Origin: Amycolatopsis cihanbeyliensis
GTDB taxonomy: Bacteria > Actinomycetota > Actinomycetes > Mycobacteriales > Pseudonocardiaceae
Direction of reading: 5' to 3'
DNA: 64,000 nt
Assembly: GCF_006715045.1 (NCBI RefSeq)
Contig: NZ_VFML01000002.1
Coordinates: forward strand, 1,084,695 to 1,148,694
Shown here: positions 20,886 through 30,180 of the stretch, piece by piece
How positions within the stretch are numbered: the first letter of the stretch is position 1
Layout of the letters: the number at the start of each line of letters is the position of its first letter
Notes under the pieces: model-generated
Database searches by the model: none
What the model was told of the DNA's origin: nothing
Seen by the model: the letters and a program-made list of their open reading frames with translations, nothing else
Translations under genes and position numbers: made by a program

Positions 20886-21983
20886 TCAGCCCGTGGCGCT
20901 GATCTTGGCGCTGCCCAGCACGAGATCGCCGGCCTCGGCGTCCGGGCGGTACAGCACGACCACCTGCCCGGGCGCGACCCCACGCAACGGCTCGCGCAGC
21001 TCCATCCGGACCTCGCCGGCCGTGGGGTCGGCCCCGGTGGCCACCGCGGGGGCGGTGCCGCCGTGCGCGCGCACCTGCACCACGCACTCCACCGGCCCCG
21101 CAGGCGGCTCGGCGGGCCAGATCGCCCGGTTGGCACGGATCTCACGCACCCCGAGCCGGTCCGCGGAGCCGACCCTGACCGTGCCGGAGACCGGTTCGAG
21201 GCCGAGCACGTAACGCGGCCGCCCGTCGGGTGCGGGTGCCTCGATCCCGAGACCCTTACGCTGGCCGACCGTGAAGCCGTGCACGCCGGTGTGCCGCCCG
21301 AGCACCGCACCGCTCTCGGCGTCCACCAGCTCGCCGGGGCGCTGCCCCAGCCGCGACTCGAGGAAGCCCCTGGTGTCCCCGTCCGGGATGAAGCAGATGT
21401 CGTGGCTGTCCGGCTTGTTCGCCACCGCGAGGCCGCGCTCCTCGGCCTCCACCCGTACCTCGGACTTCACCGAGTCGCCGAGCGGGAAGTACGCGTGCCG
21501 AAGCTGCTCGGGGGTCAGCGAGGCGAGCACGTAGGACTGGTCCTTGCCCTCGTCCGCACTGCGGCGGAGCTGGGGCACCCCGTCCACAACGGACAGCCGG
21601 GCATAGTGCCCCGTGCAGACCGCGTCGAAGCCGAGCGCCATCGCCTTCTCCAGCAAGGCCTCGAACTTGATCTTCTCGTTGCAGGTGACACAGGGGTTCG
21701 GCGTGCGGCCGGCCGCGTACTCGCCGACGAAGGTCTCCACGACCTCCTCGGTGAACCGCTCGGCGAAGTCCCATACGTAGAACGGGATGCCGAGGATGTC
21801 CGCGGCGCGGCGGGCATCGTGGGAGTCCTCGATGGTGCAGCAACCGCGCGAACCGGTACGCAGCGTCCCCGGCTTCGCCGACAGTGCGAGATGCACGCCG
21901 ACCACGTCGTGTCCCGCGGCCACCGCCCGCGCGGCGGCGACGGCGGAGTCGACACCCCCGCTCATCGCGGCGAGTACTCGCAT
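20886..21983 (-). CDS. mnmA: tRNA-specific 2-thiouridylase MnmA
   Basis: A 365-residue tRNA thiolase that makes s2U34 in tRNA-Lys, -Glu and -Gln. The PP-loop is MSGGVDS at the N-terminus; the catalytic cysteines are in [12 protein letters not shown] and [12 protein letters not shown]-terminal beta-barrel follows. It directly abuts the cysteine desulfurase gene, which would supply sulfur. Length and motifs are standard. Confidence 0.96.
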   Translation of the reverse strand: MRVLAAMSGGVDSAVAAARAVAAGHDVVGVHLALSAKPGTLRTGSRGCCTIEDSHDARRAADILGIPFYVWDFAERFTEEVVETFVGEYAAGRTPNPCVTCNEKIKFEALLEKAMALGFDAVCTGHYARLSVVDGVPQLRRSADEGKDQSYVLASLTPEQLRHAYFPLGDSVKSEVRVEAEERGLAVANKPDSHDICFIPDGDTRGFLESRLGQRPGELVDAESGAVLGRHTGVHGFTVGQRKGLGIEAPAPDGRPRYVLGLEPVSGTVRVGSADRLGVREIRANRAIWPAEPPAGPVECVVQVRAHGGTAPAVATGADPTAGEVRMELREPLRGVAPGQVVVLYRPDAEAGDLVLGSAKISATG

Positions 21984-23198
21984 CTAACCCTCCGTCTTCT
22001 TCCGCATCCCGGACAGCCCGGCCTGCCGCGCCCGCGCGACCACGCCGCCGATCTCCCTGGCCAGCGCGTCCACATCCTCCCTGGTCGAGCTGTGCCCGAG
22101 GGAGAACCGCAGCGAGCCGCGGGCCGCCTCGGCATCGGCACCCATCGCCAGCAGCACGTGGCTCGGTTCCGCCACGCCCGCCGTGCACGCCGAACCGGTG
22201 GAGCACTCGATGCCCTTGGCGTCCAGCAGCATGAGCAGGCTGTCCCCGGCACAACCGGAGAAGGTGAAGTGCGCATTCCCCGGAAGCCTGCCCGGCGTAC
22301 CGTCGGCGAGCAGTTCCTCCGGGGGCGCGCCGTTCAACCGCGCGTCCGGAACCTCACGCAGTACGGCCGCGACCAGCTCGTCCCGCAACTTGGCCTGCAT
22401 CCGCAGCTGGTTGTCCCGGTCCGCGGCACCCACGCCCACCGCCGTGGCGAAGGCACGCACCGCGGGCACGTCCAGGGTACCGGAGCGCACGTTGCGCTCC
22501 TGGCCGCCGCCGTGCAGCAGCGGCTCGCAGGGGGTGTCCCTGGCCAGCACCAAAGCGCCGATCCCGTACGGCCCACCCACCTTGTGCCCGGTCAGGGTGA
22601 GCGCGCTGACCCCGCTGCCCGCGAAGTCGATCTCCAGCACGCCCACGGCCTGCACCGCGTCGGTGTGCAGCGGGATCCCGTACTCGGCGCAGACCGCCGC
22701 CAGCTCGGCCACCGGGTTGACCGTGCCGACCTCGTTGTTCGCCCACATCACCGTGGCCAGTGCGACCTCGTCCGGCGCGGCCTCGACCGCCGCGCGCAGG
22801 GTGTCGGGATGTACCCGGCCGTGCTCGTCGGCAGCCAGCCACGTTACCTCGGCCCCGTTCTGGTCGGCCAGCCATTGCACGGCGTCCAGTACCGCGTGGT
22901 GCTCGGCCGCGCCCGCCAGGATCCGGCGCCGGGTGGGTTCGGCGGCCCTGCGGGCCCAGTAGATGCCCTTCACCGCGAGGTTGTCGCTCTCGGTACCGCC
23001 GGCGGTGAAGATCACCTCGGAGGGGCGGGCGCCGAGCGCGTCGGCGATGACCTCGCGGGCCTCCTCCGCCACCCGGCGGGCCCGGCGACCCGAGGAATGC
23101 AACGACGAGGCATTGCCGACGGTGGACAGCGCCTCGCTCATCGCCGTCACTGCTTCGGGCAACATCGGAGTCGTCGCCGCGTGGTCTAGGTAGGTCAT
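21984..23198 (-). CDS. Cysteine desulfurase (NifS/IscS family)
   Basis: A 404-residue PLP enzyme that removes sulfur from cysteine as a protein persulfide. From ATG 23198: YLDHAATTP at the start, the PLP lysine in [12 protein letters not shown], and the active-site Cys in [12 protein letters not shown]. It sits one base upstream of mnmA, so it probably feeds sulfur to tRNA thiolation; roles in Fe-S assembly are also possible. Confidence 0.93.
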   Translation of the reverse strand: MTYLDHAATTPMLPEAVTAMSEALSTVGNASSLHSSGRRARRVAEEAREVIADALGARPSEVIFTAGGTESDNLAVKGIYWARRAAEPTRRRILAGAAEHHAVLDAVQWLADQNGAEVTWLAADEHGRVHPDTLRAAVEAAPDEVALATVMWANNEVGTVNPVAELAAVCAEYGIPLHTDAVQAVGVLEIDFAGSGVSALTLTGHKVGGPYGIGALVLARDTPCEPLLHGGGQERNVRSGTLDVPAVRAFATAVGVGAADRDNQLRMQAKLRDELVAAVLREVPDARLNGAPPEELLADGTPGRLPGNAHFTFSGCAGDSLLMLLDAKGIECSTGSACTAGVAEPSHVLLAMGADAEAARGSLRFSLGHSSTREDVDALAREIGGVVARARQAGLSGMRKKTEG

Positions 23199-23203
23199 CG
23201 CCC

Positions 23204-23362
23204 TTACAGGGTAGTCCCGCCGGTAGGTGCGCGTGGCCACCGGCGGGTGAGCGAAACACCGAGGACCGCCACTCCCACGAGGGCGACCCCGAGCACCCTC
23301 ACGGCGACGGACGGATGCCGCGCGGCCCACGTGACCGACGTCACCCCGACGGCGGCGGCCAC
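23204..23362 (-). CDS. Small hydrophobic membrane protein (possible)
   Basis: A 52-residue frame from GTG 23362 ends 5 bp before the cysteine desulfurase start on the same strand. It is hydrophobic throughout, with two likely helices ([14 protein letters not shown] and [18 protein letters not shown]) and a basic C-terminus. The spacing and composition suggest a real first gene of the desulfurase/mnmA operon. It has no clear ribosome-binding site, and an upstream in-frame stop limits the start choice. Confidence 0.35.
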   Translation of the reverse strand: MAAAVGVTSVTWAARHPSVAVRVLGVALVGVAVLGVSLTRRWPRAPTGGTTL

Positions 23363-23453
23363 GGCGGTGGAGGTCCAGCCGTTCGCGGCGACTCTCAGGG
23401 ATTCGAACGGCTTTCCTCAGCCTGCTCTCACCCCGCGCGCCGACCGTGAAGAT

Positions 23454-24266
23454 ATGGAGACATCAACCACACAGGGTTCGCCGGCACGCGGGCGCAAGCT
23501 GTTCACCATCGTGGCCGTGACGGCCGCGCTCGTCGGCGGGGCGGGCGGCGCCGGCATCGGCGTGCTCGCCGCGGAGGATCCGCCGTCCAGCTCCGCCACG
23601 GGCTCGCTCGGTTCGGCGAGCGGGCAGCAGGCGAGCAACTCGGGAACGAATGTCAGCGGCGTGGCCGAGCGGATCCTGCCGAGCGTGGTGCAGATCAACG
23701 CGCGGACGGCGAGCGGGGAGGTGATCGGGTCCGGGGTCGTCCTGGGCGCCGACGGCACGGTGCTGACCAACGCGCACGTGCTCGAGGGCGCCACCGGCGC
23801 GGTCGAGGTGACCCTCTCGGACGGCACGGCCTACCCCGCCGACGTGCTCGGCGAGGACATCGGGGCCGATATCGCGGTGCTGCGGCTACGCGGGGCGAGC
23901 GGGCTCACCCCGACCGAGCTGGGCGACTCCGGCCAGGTCCGGGCCGGCGACGAGGTCGTGGCGGTCGGCTCGCCCAGCGGGCTACGGAACACGGTGACCT
24001 CGGGAATCGTCAGCGCGATCAACCGCTCCGCGCCCGGCCGGGACTCACCGTTCGACCGCACCGGCACCGAGGCGGGCGGTGGCAGACTGATCCAGACCGA
24101 CGCATCGATCAACGAGGGCAACTCGGGCGGGCCGCTGGTGGACGCGTCCGGGGCGGTGATCGGGATCAACACCAGCATCCTTTCGCCGTCCGGCGGCAAC
24201 ATCGGCATCGGGTTCGCGATCCCGAGCAACGAGGCGAAGGAGATCGTGCGGCAGATCACCGGCTGA
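23454..24266 (+). CDS. HtrA-like trypsin-family serine protease, no PDZ domain
   Basis: About 270 residues from ATG 23454, chosen because the hydrophobic anchor begins soon after ([20 protein letters not shown], one membrane span). A Ser/Gly linker and an S1C protease domain follow with His in LTNAHVLEG, Asp in GADIAVLRL and Ser in [11 protein letters not shown]. The chain stops after the protease domain, so the usual C-terminal PDZ is absent. It is probably a membrane-anchored extracytoplasmic quality-control protease. Confidence 0.85.
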   Translation: METSTTQGSPARGRKLFTIVAVTAALVGGAGGAGIGVLAAEDPPSSSATGSLGSASGQQASNSGTNVSGVAERILPSVVQINARTASGEVIGSGVVLGADGTVLTNAHVLEGATGAVEVTLSDGTAYPADVLGEDIGADIAVLRLRGASGLTPTELGDSGQVRAGDEVVAVGSPSGLRNTVTSGIVSAINRSAPGRDSPFDRTGTEAGGGRLIQTDASINEGNSGGPLVDASGAVIGINTSILSPSGGNIGIGFAIPSNEAKEIVRQITG

Positions 24267-24358
24267 CCACCTGGCCCGCGTCACGGGCCGTTCGGCACGC
24301 CCGGCATCCGGAACGGCAGGTGCACGGCACTCCGGGGGACGGGGTTTAAGGTGCCGGG

Positions 24359-25003
24359 GTGAACGATCACCTTGTCTGGATCGACTGCGAGATGACCGGA
24401 CTCAACCTCGCCACCGACGCCTTGATCGAGATCGCCGTGCTGGTGACCGATGCGGAGCTGAACGTACTCGGCGAGGGGCTGGACGTCGTCATCCACGCGG
24501 GTGAGGATGCGCTGGCGAACATGCCCGAGGTGGTGCGCGAGATGCACGCGCGTTCCGGGCTCACCGAGGAGGTGCGCCGGTCGGAGCTCGGCCTCGCCGA
24601 GGCCGAGAAGCGCGTACTCGACTACGTTCGCGAGCACATCCCTGAGGCACAGTCGGCGCCGCTCGCCGGGAACTCGATCGCCACCGACCGGGGGTTCATC
24701 GCCCGCGACATGCCCGCGCTGGATGCCCACCTGCACTACCGGATGGTCGACGTGTCCTCGGTGAAGGAGCTGGTCCGGCGCTGGTACCCGCGCATCTACT
24801 ACGCGAAGCCGGAGAAGGGCCTCGCCCACCGCGCACTGGCCGACATCAGGGAGTCGATCGGCGAGCTGGCGTACTACCGCAGCACGGCGTTCGTGCCGCA
24901 GCCCGGCCCGAGCACCGAGCAGGCGCGAGCGGCGGCCGCGGAGATCCTGGACGGCGCCCAGGAGGACCGGACCGGGCATCGGGCCGCCGGCACGGACGCC
25001 TGA
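24359..25003 (+). CDS. orn: Oligoribonuclease
   Basis: A 214-residue DEDDh 3'-5' exonuclease that degrades 2-5-nt RNAs and pGpG. Motifs: WIDCEMTGL (Asp, Glu), the central NSIATDRGF Asp, and [10 protein letters not shown] with the late His and Asp. An extra 30-residue acidic tail follows the core. Start is GTG at 24359. Confidence 0.95.
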   Translation: MNDHLVWIDCEMTGLNLATDALIEIAVLVTDAELNVLGEGLDVVIHAGEDALANMPEVVREMHARSGLTEEVRRSELGLAEAEKRVLDYVREHIPEAQSAPLAGNSIATDRGFIARDMPALDAHLHYRMVDVSSVKELVRRWYPRIYYAKPEKGLAHRALADIRESIGELAYYRSTAFVPQPGPSTEQARAAAAEILDGAQEDRTGHRAAGTDA

Positions 25004-25100
25004 TGAGGAACCCGCTGTGAACCCGCCGGCCGGGCACGCTACGATGTTCCAGCCAAGGTAGGGAACACCCGGGAACACCGGGTATCGAGTACCGGCGCTT

Positions 25101-25177
25101 GGTGGGTGTAGCTCAGTTGGTAGAGCACCTGGTTGTGGTCCAGGAAGTCGCGGGTTCAAGTCCCGTCACTCACCCCA
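25101..25177 (+). tRNA. tRNA-His (GTG)
   Basis: Cloverleaf with acceptor arms GTGGGTG and CACTCAC, D-arm GCTCAGTTGGTAGAGC, anticodon loop TTGTGGT with anticodon GTG, and T-arm GGGTTCAAGTCCC. The extra G at 25101 pairs with the C discriminator, the tRNA-His identity element, and CCA is encoded at 25175-25177. Confidence 0.97.
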
Positions 25178-25184
25178 GTCCACC

Positions 25185-25233
25185 GTGATGAGTGCCCGTC
25201 CCCGCGTTTTCGCAGGTGACGGGCACTCGTCAC
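25185..25233. terminator. Strong hairpin between tRNA-His and the L,D-transpeptidase gene
   Basis: Sixteen-base arms (GTGATGAGTGCCCGTC and GACGGGCACTCGTCAC) pair with one G-T wobble around a 17-base loop that contains TTTT. It sits 8 bp after the tRNA and just past the stop of the convergent gene, so it can act as a bidirectional terminator. Confidence 0.7.
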
Positions 25234-25239
25234 GAGGTG

Positions 25240-26448
25240 TCAGTTGCTCTTCTTGCCGCCGGCTTTCCACTCCTCCCACGGCATCTGCCAGACGCTCCAG
25301 CCATCCGTCGGCTCCAGTTCCTGACCGCCGCTGTTGCGCACCTCGACGAGGTCACCGCGGCGCGACTTCTCCATCAACCAGGCCGCGTTCTGGGTGGCCA
25401 GGTTGATGCAGCCGTGACTGACGTTGCGACGCCCCTGGTCACCGACCGACCACGGGGCCGAGTGGTAGAAGATGCCGCTGTTGGACATCCGCACCGCGTA
25501 CTTCACCCAGAGCCGGTAACCCGCCGAGTCCTCGACCGGGACGCCGTAGGTGCTGGAGTCCATGGTGTAGCCGTTGTGCTCGCGCATCACCGTGTAGGTC
25601 CCCGCCGGGGTCGGGCTCGACGGCTTCCCCATCGCGATCGGCATCGTTTTGACCTGCTTGTCGTTGATCGACACCGTCATCTGGTGCGAGCCGCCGTCGG
25701 CGACGGCCACCAGCTTGTCACCGATTGTCATGTCGACGGCCTTGTCCTCCCGACCGAAGGTGCCTTCGCCGAGGTCGATGCCGTAGACCTCGGCCCGCAC
25801 CGAGACCTTGGTGCCGCTCTTCCAGTACTCCTTCGGCCGCCAGGTCACCCACTGGTCGCTGAACCAGTGGAACGCACCCTCCGTCTCCGGCTCGGCGCTG
25901 ATCCGCAGTGCCTTCTCCGCGGCGTCCTTGTCGGTGATGTCACCGGAGAACCGGAAGATCAGCGGCATCCCGACACCGACGGTCTCACCGTCCTGCGCGT
26001 TGATCGAGACGTTGACGGTCCGGTTCGGCGTGGCGGTCGTGAATGTGGAGGACTCGGTGACGGACTTGCCGTCGGCACCGGTCGCCACGGCGGTCAGCGT
26101 GTAGCTCTTGCCGTAGCCGAGCTTCTCCCCCGCCGTCCAGGTGGTGCCGTCCGCACTCACCTCGCCCTTGACCAGCGTCCCGTCCGCGCTCGTGATCTCG
26201 GCCTCGGTGATCTGACCGTTGCGCACGGTGACCGTGACCGGCTTGCCCGGCGCGAAACCATCGGCCCCTTCGGCCGGCTTCAGTACCAGCGAGGCGGGCT
26301 TCGGCCCCGGCGTGGTCTCCCGCTGCTCCTGCTGCTCGGCGGCCGGCTCACTCGACGAGGACGTGCACCCCGCGACCAGCAGGCCGCCCGCCAGCAGCAG
26401 CGACAACCGAACCCCCCAACGCCGGCTCAATCCGCCCCGACTCGTCAT
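25240..26448 (-). CDS. Lipoprotein L,D-transpeptidase with Ig-like domains
   Basis: About 402 residues from ATG 26448. A twin-arginine-poor signal with lipobox (LLLAGGLLVAGC) leads to a Gln/Glu-rich linker, two Ig-like domains (about 50-250) and the YkuD catalytic domain with RNVSHGCINLATQNA (nucleophile Cys). This matches the LdtB/LdtMt2 architecture that makes 3-3 cross-links in mycobacterial-type walls. Upstream lies the tRNA-Lys used as an integration site. Confidence 0.92.
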   Translation of the reverse strand: MTSRGGLSRRWGVRLSLLLAGGLLVAGCTSSSSEPAAEQQEQRETTPGPKPASLVLKPAEGADGFAPGKPVTVTVRNGQITEAEITSADGTLVKGEVSADGTTWTAGEKLGYGKSYTLTAVATGADGKSVTESSTFTTATPNRTVNVSINAQDGETVGVGMPLIFRFSGDITDKDAAEKALRISAEPETEGAFHWFSDQWVTWRPKEYWKSGTKVSVRAEVYGIDLGEGTFGREDKAVDMTIGDKLVAVADGGSHQMTVSINDKQVKTMPIAMGKPSSPTPAGTYTVMREHNGYTMDSSTYGVPVEDSAGYRLWVKYAVRMSNSGIFYHSAPWSVGDQGRRNVSHGCINLATQNAAWLMEKSRRGDLVEVRNSGGQELEPTDGWSVWQMPWEEWKAGGKKSN

Positions 26449-26627
26449 GAAAACCACCGTTTCGTGTCGAACATGCCCATTCGCGCCCCAGTGTGCCCGA
26501 ACGGCCGAACGGCATGGGCCAGTGCGATCAACTCGCAACCTGCGTTCCAGAGGGGCCTCCGCGCGGGCGCCGCATGCCCTTGTGCTAACGTTTACGTCGT
26601 TGCCGGGGACGTCTCCGGAGCACATCA

Positions 26628-26700
26628 GCGCCATTAGCTCAAGCGGCAGAGCAGCTGGCTCTTAACCAGCGGGTTCGGGGTTCGAGTCCCTGATGGCGCA
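26628..26700 (+). tRNA. tRNA-Lys (CTT), integration site
   Basis: Acceptor arms GCGCCAT and ATGGCGC, D-arm GCTCAAGCGGCAGAGC, anticodon stem GCTGG/CCAGC around loop CTCTTAA giving anticodon CTT (26661-26663), and T-arm CGGGGTTCGAGTCCCTG. CCA is not encoded. The integrase gene on the other strand ends inside it, so the tRNA serves as attachment site and its 3' half was probably restored on insertion. Confidence 0.96.
26634..26700. other. Probable attachment site (attL/attR) within tRNA-Lys
   Basis: The integrase coding sequence on the minus strand reads through the tRNA and stops inside it (SGTRTPNPLVKSQ is the antisense of the T-arm and anticodon region). This arrangement is typical of actinobacterial tyrosine integrases that recombine at a tRNA 3' end. 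A second copy of the tRNA 3' end was not spotted by eye elsewhere in the window, so the far boundary is probably outside it. Confidence 0.6.
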
Positions 26701-28262
26701 CCCCCACACCCCAGGTCCTCATCAGTGTTGACCTGGGGTTTTGTGTTGTTCATGGTCGTTCCCTCCATTGTGGCACTGTCCATTGAGGTCCGCTGCTGGC
26801 CCGAGGGGAGCCCGAGAGCGCGGGCAGGGTGCACCGCGGTCCGCGGGATGCTCGCGGCCAGCTTGCGGGCGGCGTCCGCGGCGACCTCCTGGGCGACGTT
26901 GGTGTAGGTATCCATGGTCACCGTGATCGAGGAATGCCGGAGCATGTGCTGCACCACTTTCATGTCCACCCCCGCGCTCAGCGCGAGGGTCGCGGCGCCA
27001 TGCCGCAACCCGTGCAACGTGATCGGCGGCAGACCAGCGTGGGCGATCAGCCGGGCGAACTCCTCAGCCACATCGGCCGGATGCAGCGGGCTGCCGTCCG
27101 GTTCGGTGAACAGCAAGTCGCTGTCCACCCAGTCGGCCCCCAGACGGGCCTTGTCCGCGTCCTGGCAGGCCAGGTGCCGCCGCAGCACCAGCACGGTGTC
27201 CGGGTCGATCGCCACGATCCCCTCCGACGAGGGGGTCTTGGGCCGGGACTGGGCCGTTTCCCACCCGTACTGCACGATCTGGTTCGCCACCTCGATACAC
27301 CCCGCCTCCAGATGGGTGTCCGAGCGGCGCTGCCCGCACGCCTCACCCCGCCGCAGCCCGGTGTGCGCGATCAGATGGAACAACGGATACAGGCGATGAC
27401 TCACCGCGGCGTCCAGGAACCGCCCGGTCTGCTCGGCCGTCCACACCATCACCCGGTACGGCACCTCCCCTGTCCGGCGCCAGAGTTGGACCCGCTCCGG
27501 TGTCCACAGCTTGGGTTTGGGCCGCACGGCCGGCGGGAGTTCGACCAGCTTCGCCACGTTCATCGCCAGCAGGCCCTGCTTCACCGCCGGACTCAGGATC
27601 GTGCGCAGGGTCTCCCGGATCCGGTGCATCGAGGTCGGCCCCACCGGCCGCTGCCACTTCACCGCCGCGATCTTCCGCCGATCGCCCGAAGCCCGGTACT
27701 CGGCAATGCGCTCGTTGTGCTCCACAATCGCCTCGAACATCGCGTCCAGATGCCCCACCCGCAGCCGATCCCGGCGGATACGGGCCAGGTGCGGCCGCAG
27801 ATACAGCCGGACATGCGCCTCGTAGTAGCGGTAGGTGTTGCGGCTCACCGTGCGCCGCTTCGACGCCAGAAACTCAGTGAACACCACATCCAGCACCGGA
27901 TGTTCCAGCACCTGTGCCCCCGCCCGCACCAGCCGCCGCACGTCTTCGACTTCAGGAAGTGGGTCCTTGCCCGAGATCACCACCGAGACGAGGTCCCCGA
28001 TCTTGCGCAGCGTCTCGGCATCCCCCGGCTCCGCGATCCCCAGCAGGTCCCGCACCCGGTCCAACGCGGTCTCGGCCTCCGTCGCGCTGGCGTAACCGCC
28101 GCGGCGCCGCGGCCGGCGCCGCCCCGCCGCATCCGGCGGCAACTCGATCCGGAAGTACCACTGGCCATGACGCTTGTTCTTCAACCGTGGGCACCCATCG
28201 CCCACCACCCTGCCGTGCCCGTCCCGGCACGAACACCGCCGATACACCGACCCAGACGCCAC
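26634..28262 (-). CDS. Tyrosine site-specific integrase
   Basis: About 542 residues from GTG 28262, which follows AGGGAGGG and begins at the conserved VASGSVYRRC. Residues 1-60 form an arm-binding region, 150-250 the SAM-like core-binding domain (RRTVSRNTYRYYEAHV), and 290-510 the catalytic domain with Arg in HTGLRRGEA, His-x-x-Arg in LHGLRHGAATLAL and the Tyr nucleophile in MDTYTNV. The final 20 residues are encoded antisense to tRNA-Lys. A start at GTG 28355, coupled to the Xis stop, is also possible. It drives integration and, with Xis, excision of the element to its left in transcription order. Confidence 0.9.
   Translation of the reverse strand: MASGSVYRRCSCRDGHGRVVGDGCPRLKNKRHGQWYFRIELPPDAAGRRRPRRRGGYASATEAETALDRVRDLLGIAEPGDAETLRKIGDLVSVVISGKDPLPEVEDVRRLVRAGAQVLEHPVLDVVFTEFLASKRRTVSRNTYRYYEAHVRLYLRPHLARIRRDRLRVGHLDAMFEAIVEHNERIAEYRASGDRRKIAAVKWQRPVGPTSMHRIRETLRTILSPAVKQGLLAMNVAKLVELPPAVRPKPKLWTPERVQLWRRTGEVPYRVMVWTAEQTGRFLDAAVSHRLYPLFHLIAHTGLRRGEACGQRRSDTHLEAGCIEVANQIVQYGWETAQSRPKTPSSEGIVAIDPDTVLVLRRHLACQDADKARLGADWVDSDLLFTEPDGSPLHPADVAEEFARLIAHAGLPPITLHGLRHGAATLALSAGVDMKVVQHMLRHSSITVTMDTYTNVAQEVAADAARKLAASIPRTAVHPARALGLPSGQQRTSMDSATMEGTTMNNTKPQVNTDEDLGCGGAPSGTRTPNPLVKSQLLCRLS
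26708..26742 (+). terminator. Rho-independent terminator after tRNA-Lys
   Basis: Arms ACCCCAGGTC and GACCTGGGGT enclose a 12-base loop and are followed by TTTT. It is placed 8 bp after the tRNA in the right orientation. The same bases are also antisense codons near the end of the integrase gene. Confidence 0.75.
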
Positions 28263-28351
28263 CGCACCCTCCCTCGGCCCAGGAACCCGTGACTCGGGTC
28301 CTCCACAGCGGATACTCGCGCTGACACCCCCACTCGGGGAAGCCCGAGCCC

Positions 28352-28486
28352 TCACCGAATCAGGGCATACGCCGTGGTCCTACCGATCCCCAACGCCCGC
28401 GCCGCCGTCATCACGTCCACCACCGCCGGCAAAGCCGACACCTCCGCCAACGACAACGTGCCCGGCAACCACCCGCCGCCGCTCAC
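28352..28486 (-). CDS. Truncated Xis-like helix-turn-helix protein
   Basis: A 44-residue frame from GTG 28486, overlapping the methyltransferase stop (GTGA) and itself overlapping a possible integrase start (GTGA). The end, [19 protein letters not shown], is the helix-turn-helix of small excisionase/MerR-type proteins found directly before actinobacterial integrases. In those proteins a wing of 20-25 residues follows; here TGA stops it right after the recognition helix. It may be inactive or rely on a frameshift. Too short to be sure. Confidence 0.5.
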   Translation of the reverse strand: MSGGGWLPGTLSLAEVSALPAVVDVMTAARALGIGRTTAYALIR

Positions 28487-29312
28487 CGCAGGACCCCCTC
28501 ATCCAGACCCAGCCGACGCCGCGCCAACTCATGGCACGCCGGGTCCAGATCGATCCCGACATAGCGGCGCCCTTGCTCCCGGGCCGCGACACCGGTGGTC
28601 CCGCTACCCGAGAACGGATCGAGAACCGTCCCGCCAGGCCGGCATCCCCACCGCACACAGCGACGAGCGATCTCGAGCGTGCCCGCCGCCCGATGCCCAC
28701 TCCCGCCCCGATCCGACGCGACACTCCACACACCCGGCACCGCACCGGCCGCGGGCACGGTCTCGCTGGTCTCGCCACCGTCCCAATCGGGCGGGACAGG
28801 ACAAAGATGGTCTCGTAACGCTGCGCGAACCGATCCCGCACACTCTCCGGACGCGCGTTCGGCTTGTGCCACACCACCGCACCACGCAACCGCCAACCCC
28901 GCTCCTGCACCGCATGCGCCACCCGCCACGGCACCCCCACCAGATCCTTCGCCCGATACGACGCCTGCGGCGGCCGATGCACCCCATAGGGCGTCCTCGA
29001 CCGCGCCCCCGCCGTCCGCGCCGTGGAGCCAGGAGCAACATAGTGGCCCCACGAGCCGCCATAGCTGTCCCCCAGGTTCAGCCACACCGTGCCCGACGGC
29101 ACCAGCACCCGACGCAACTGGTCGAACAACCCCACCAGCCGACCGACGTAGAGCCCCACCGTCGCTTCCGTACCCCACTGACCAGCAACCCGGTAATCCC
29201 GTAAACCCCAATACGGCGGGGATGTCACCACACAATCCACCGAACACCGCGGCAACCCAGCCACCACCTCCACCGCATCACCCGTCCACAACGCAACCCC
29301 ACCAATGGGCAT
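28483..29312 (-). pseudogene. Site-specific DNA methyltransferase, frameshifted
   Basis: A beta-class DNA methyltransferase in two frames. From ATG 29312 the first frame gives [13 protein letters not shown] (catalytic motif IV) through [10 protein letters not shown]. The second frame resumes at [11 protein letters not shown] and runs to the SAM motif [13 protein letters not shown] and the end at 28483. The switch lies near 28790, in a CCCGCCCG run, and fits loss of one C. If the shift is a sequencing error the enzyme is complete, with order IV then I. It overlaps the Xis-like gene downstream and the upstream methyltransferase relic (TGATG). Confidence 0.75.
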
Positions 29313-29968
29313 CACGCCACCCACCTCGCCACCCCTGGCCCCAGGAACCGCCGCCCAAGACGCCCCGCCGCCAGCCCCGTCACCCACCCGCCACAGAACG
29401 GATCCAACACCACACCACCAGGCCGACAACTCACCGCAATACACCGCTCAACCGCAGCGACAGGATCCAGCGCCCACACATCCCCCACGTTTCTCTCACC
29501 GACATCAAACTGATAGTGGGCCTGCCTGGCGAACAGAAAAGCGATCTCATAACCGGTACCCAGCCGATTGATCACCGCGTTCCGCAGAATCCACCCACCA
29601 GCCTGCACACCGAACGCAACCCTCCACGGCATCCCACACAGATTCCCTTGAGCTGACACGGTGTCGCGCAACAACAACCAGATCGTCCCCTCCGGACGCA
29701 CCACACGACCCAACCTCTCAGCAACGCGCGCCAACCCAGGAACAGCATCAGCCTCCGGAGCACACCCGGCGAACGGCCGCCCCACCGCGCAATCCACCTC
29801 GCCGTCACGACACACCGCGATACGCGTACACGCCTCATCGAGACACCCAACCGAATCACGATGGCAACACACCAGCAAAACGACCTCCCAAGTCCCGCAC
29901 CCCAACGAGACACGGAGATCGCAAACCGCCTTTGATACACCCACTACACCAACAACGAGACATCCCAT
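29312..29968 (-). CDS. Degenerate DNA methyltransferase paralogue
   Basis: A 218-residue relative of the downstream methyltransferase. The middle (PEGTIWLLLRDTVSAQGN, GMPWRVAFGVQAGGW) and C-terminal DPFCGGWVTGLAA align with motifs of that family. The catalytic SPPY is replaced (VDCAVGRPFAG) and the SAM motif is altered from FSGSGTTG, so it is probably non-catalytic. An antirestriction or subunit role, or simple decay, are alternatives. An 8-base inverted repeat sits just upstream. Confidence 0.6.
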   Translation of the reverse strand: MGCLVVGVVGVSKAVCDLRVSLGCGTWEVVLLVCCHRDSVGCLDEACTRIAVCRDGEVDCAVGRPFAGCAPEADAVPGLARVAERLGRVVRPEGTIWLLLRDTVSAQGNLCGMPWRVAFGVQAGGWILRNAVINRLGTGYEIAFLFARQAHYQFDVGERNVGDVWALDPVAAVERCIAVSCRPGGVVLDPFCGGWVTGLAAGRLGRRFLGPGVARWVA

Positions 29969-29973
29969 GAATC

Positions 29974-29995
29974 TGGTCTCGACCTCACGAGACCA
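29974..29995. promoter_or_regulatory. Inverted repeat upstream of the methyltransferase pair
   Basis: TGGTCTCG and CGAGACCA form eight-base arms around a 6-base spacer, about 6 bp upstream of the start at 29968; further CGAGAC copies occur at 29957 and 29999. The position suits an operator controlling the methyltransferase genes, perhaps self-regulation. Confidence 0.4.
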
Positions 29996-30180
29996 AACGA
30001 GACAACACCTGCCACACGTTCAACCGCATTCGCCAGCCGGTGCTGCTCGACACCAGCACCGGTTCGGCTCCCCGACCCGGCTCGTACAGCATCTACACGC
30101 AGCCACACCCGCAGTGAGCTGCACGTTTCCGCCACGGTCGAGGTAGAACGCCGCCGCCGTCGCCAGCCTGGCGGTGCTGG

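Noticed and set aside
20721..23189. 822-residue plus-strand frame across mnmA and the desulfurase
   Set aside because: His/Gln/Arg-rich shadow of two highly conserved genes on the other strand.
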